Part shown: in pieces, positions 62,742-64,000 of the stretch | Numbering within the stretch: position 1 is the stretch's first letter | How the letters are laid out: each line of letters opens with the position of its first letter | Assembly (NCBI GenBank): GCA_934270565.1 | Contig: CAKQPR010000001.1 | Coordinates: 62,001-126,000 of the forward strand | Reading direction: 5' to 3' | Length of the DNA stretch: 64,000 nt | From: an uncultured Clostridia bacterium | GTDB taxonomy: Bacteria > Bacillota > Clostridia > Christensenellales > Pumilibacteraceae | The notes under the pieces: model-generated | What the model saw: the letters and a program-made list of their open reading frames with translations, nothing else | Told to the model about the DNA's origin: nothing | Databases searched by the model: none | Translations under genes and position numbers: made by a program

Positions 62742-63761
62742 TTATTTCTTGTCGTAGCCGTTGGGGTTTTGGGTCTGCCATTTCCAGAGCGACGCGCACA
62801 TTTCGTCGATGCCGCGTTCCGCTACCCAGTCGAGCTCGCGTTTTGCCTTGTCGGCGTTTGCGTAGCACGAAGCTATATCGCCGGGGCGGCGGGGGCAGAT
62901 TTTATACGGAATTTCGTGTCCGCAGGCTTTTTCGAACGCGTGGATCACGTCGAGGACGGAATAGCCGTTGCCCGTGCCGAGGTTGAAGATATGCACACCC
63001 GCTTCGTTCATTTTCTCGATCGCTTTGATATGTCCGATCGCAAGGTCCACGACGTGGATATAGTCGCGGACGCCCGTTCCGTCGGGGGTGTCGTAGTCGT
63101 TGCCGAACACGTTCACGCAAGGCAGCTTGCCGTCGGCTACGCGCGCGATATACGGCGTGAGGTTGTTCGGAATTCCTTTCGGGTCCTCGCCGATAAGTCC
63201 GCTTTCGTGAGCGCCTACGGGGTTGAAGTAACGAAGAAGGACGATATTCCACGAGTTGTCCGCGGCGTACAGATCCTTTAAGATACGCTCGATCATAAGT
63301 TTGGTCGTGCCGTAGGGGTTGGTGGTCGAAAGTCGGCAGTCTTCGTCGAGCGGAAGTCTCTCGGGCGTTCCGTAAACGGTAGCCGAAGACGAGAACACGA
63401 GTTTTTTGACGTTATGCTCGCGCATCACTTCGAGAAGAACGAGCGTTCCGTAAATATTGTTGTCGTAATACTCAAGCGGCTTGACGCAGCTTTCGCCCAC
63501 GGCTTTGAGCCCCGCGAAGTGAATTACGCTGTCGATTTCGTTTTCGGAGAAAATCTTCTCCATAGCCGCGCGGTCGCGCATATCGGCGTTATAAAACTTA
63601 ATCTTCTTGCCGGTGATCTTCTCTACGCGCTTGATGCTTTCGTCGCACGAGTTTACCATATTGTCGAACGCGATTACTTCGTAGCCGCGGTTGAGAAGCT
63701 CGACTTCGGTATGCGAGGCGATATATCCCGCGCCGCCCGTGATAAGTACTTTTTTGTCCAT
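62742..63761 (-). CDS. galE: UDP-glucose 4-epimerase
   Basis: GalE interconverts UDP-glucose and UDP-galactose with bound NAD. The 339-residue protein has the NAD motif GGAGYIAS at residues 9-16, the catalytic Ser/Tyr/Lys set in FSSSATVYG and NPYGTTKLMIE, and RYFNPVGAHESG, PNNLTPYIA and NLGTGNGYSVLD further on. It has a GGAGG ribosome binding site and a consensus promoter. It may feed cell-wall or glucan synthesis, or use galactose from glycans. Confidence 0.96.
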   Translation of the reverse strand: MDKKVLITGGAGYIASHTEVELLNRGYEVIAFDNMVNSCDESIKRVEKITGKKIKFYNADMRDRAAMEKIFSENEIDSVIHFAGLKAVGESCVKPLEYYDNNIYGTLVLLEVMREHNVKKLVFSSSATVYGTPERLPLDEDCRLSTTNPYGTTKLMIERILKDLYAADNSWNIVLLRYFNPVGAHESGLIGEDPKGIPNNLTPYIARVADGKLPCVNVFGNDYDTPDGTGVRDYIHVVDLAIGHIKAIEKMNEAGVHIFNLGTGNGYSVLDVIHAFEKACGHEIPYKICPRRPGDIASCYANADKAKRELDWVAERGIDEMCASLWKWQTQNPNGYDKK

Positions 63762-63791
63762 AAAAACCTCCGTGTTTTTGCTTTCGTCTAT

Positions 63792-63820
63792 ATTATATAT
63801 CGTATCCGAAAAAAAATCAA
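63792..63820 (-). promoter_or_regulatory. Promoter of galE
   Basis: TTGATT (63815-63820) and TATAAT (63792-63797) are 17 bases apart on the minus strand. Confidence 0.72.
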
Positions 63821-63852
63821 CTGCTTAAGCACGAAAAAAAGGCTAAAAACAG

Positions 63853-63881
63853 TTGAGAATTTACGCAAGTTGTGTTATAAT
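63853..63881 (+). promoter_or_regulatory. Promoter of the gene at the right edge
   Basis: TTGAGA (63853-63858) and TATAAT (63876-63881) are 17 bases apart, followed by an AGGAGGAC ribosome binding site at 63909-63915. Confidence 0.75.
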
Positions 63882-63918
63882 ACTATGCGGTAGACAAAAT
63901 CCGACTCAGGAGGACATT

Positions 63919-64000
63919 ATGCATTTTTCCAAAGAAGTAGAAGAAATGGTTTGCGTCCGTAAGGGACCTAACCACGGTCCTGCTCCCATTCCCGAAGAGG
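63919..64000 (+). CDS. Start of an unidentified gene, cut by the window edge
   Basis: The frame is open from the ATG at 63919 to the edge, 27 codons, beginning MHFSKEVEEMVCVRKG and continuing PNHGPAPIPEE. A near-ideal ribosome binding site and a consensus promoter show that this is a real, probably well expressed gene. Too little is visible to name a family. Confidence 0.8.
   Translation, partial: MHFSKEVEEMVCVRKGPNHGPAPIPEE

Overview
The window looks like chromosome of a spore-forming, Gram-positive Clostridia-type bacterium, probably an uncultivated gut lineage. The support is an intact set of sporulation genes (spoIVA, sigK with its pro-sequence, sigG, a YlmC-type PRC-barrel gene), a PlsY acyltransferase, NrdR, a VanW-type wall protein, many TTGACA/TATAAT promoters and GGAGG ribosome binding sites. 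I do not name a genus. No tRNA, 16S/23S rRNA, CRISPR array, transposase or prophage was seen. Most genes lie on the minus strand.

Layout. 1-11.7 kb: housekeeping block on the minus strand (partial lgt, vanW-like, spoIVA, plsY, der, a serine hydrolase, a two-gene ABC exporter, rarA). 11.7-19.0 kb: one 2421-residue membrane protein of the cyclic beta-glucan synthase (NdvB) type. 19.25-20.3 kb: RNase P RNA and sigK. 20.5-23.2 kb: a GH127 glycosidase divergent from an AraC regulator. 23.2-29.6 kb: two membrane proteins (one a degenerate cyclophilin), an nrdR-feoA-feoB operon, and ylmC-like/sigG. 29.7-33.4 kb: AraC regulator divergent from an operon of a type I dehydroquinase-like protein, a quinone-oxidoreductase-like MDR protein and a Gfo/Idh/MocA oxidoreductase. 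33.5-39.1 kb: lepA-hemW plus a 59-residue ORF, a glycerophosphodiesterase and a DUF1846 protein. 39.2-41.7 kb: a small accessory module with its own divergent XRE repressor. 41.7-61.7 kb: a polysaccharide-utilisation locus. 61.7-62.7 kb: a nest of dispersed repeats. 62.7-64 kb: galE and the start of an unknown gene.

The polysaccharide locus contains, in transcription order, an aldose 1-epimerase, a 1427-residue repeat-rich surface lipoprotein, a GH43 lipoprotein, a CUT1 sugar importer (binding protein and two permeases, no ATPase), a GH2, a clan-A (GH5-like) glycosidase and a CE2-type esterase lipoprotein. It is followed by an unusual regulator (LacI-like sensor with the HTH at the C terminus) and a DUF5107-TPR protein. 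This suggests surface cutting and deacetylation of an acetylated plant glycan, import of oligosaccharides, and trimming in the cytoplasm. The exact substrate is not determined.

Points of most interest: (i) at least five genes (rarA, der, lepA, an araC, the sensor-HTH regulator), and perhaps the XRE gene, have a promoter whose -10 box lies only 6-11 bases before the start codon, implying leaderless mRNAs; (ii) the XRE/LRR-lipoprotein switch, in which a 17-bp palindrome exactly fills the spacer of the target promoter and a second copy sits 30 bp away at the repressor's own promoter; (iii) a 9-base G tract inside the early coding sequence of the giant surface lipoprotein, a candidate phase-variation switch; (iv) a 14-bp near-palindrome, GCATAGTACTTTGC, found six times in genes and intergenic DNA; (v) a structured leader with a hairpin around the sigK ribosome binding site.
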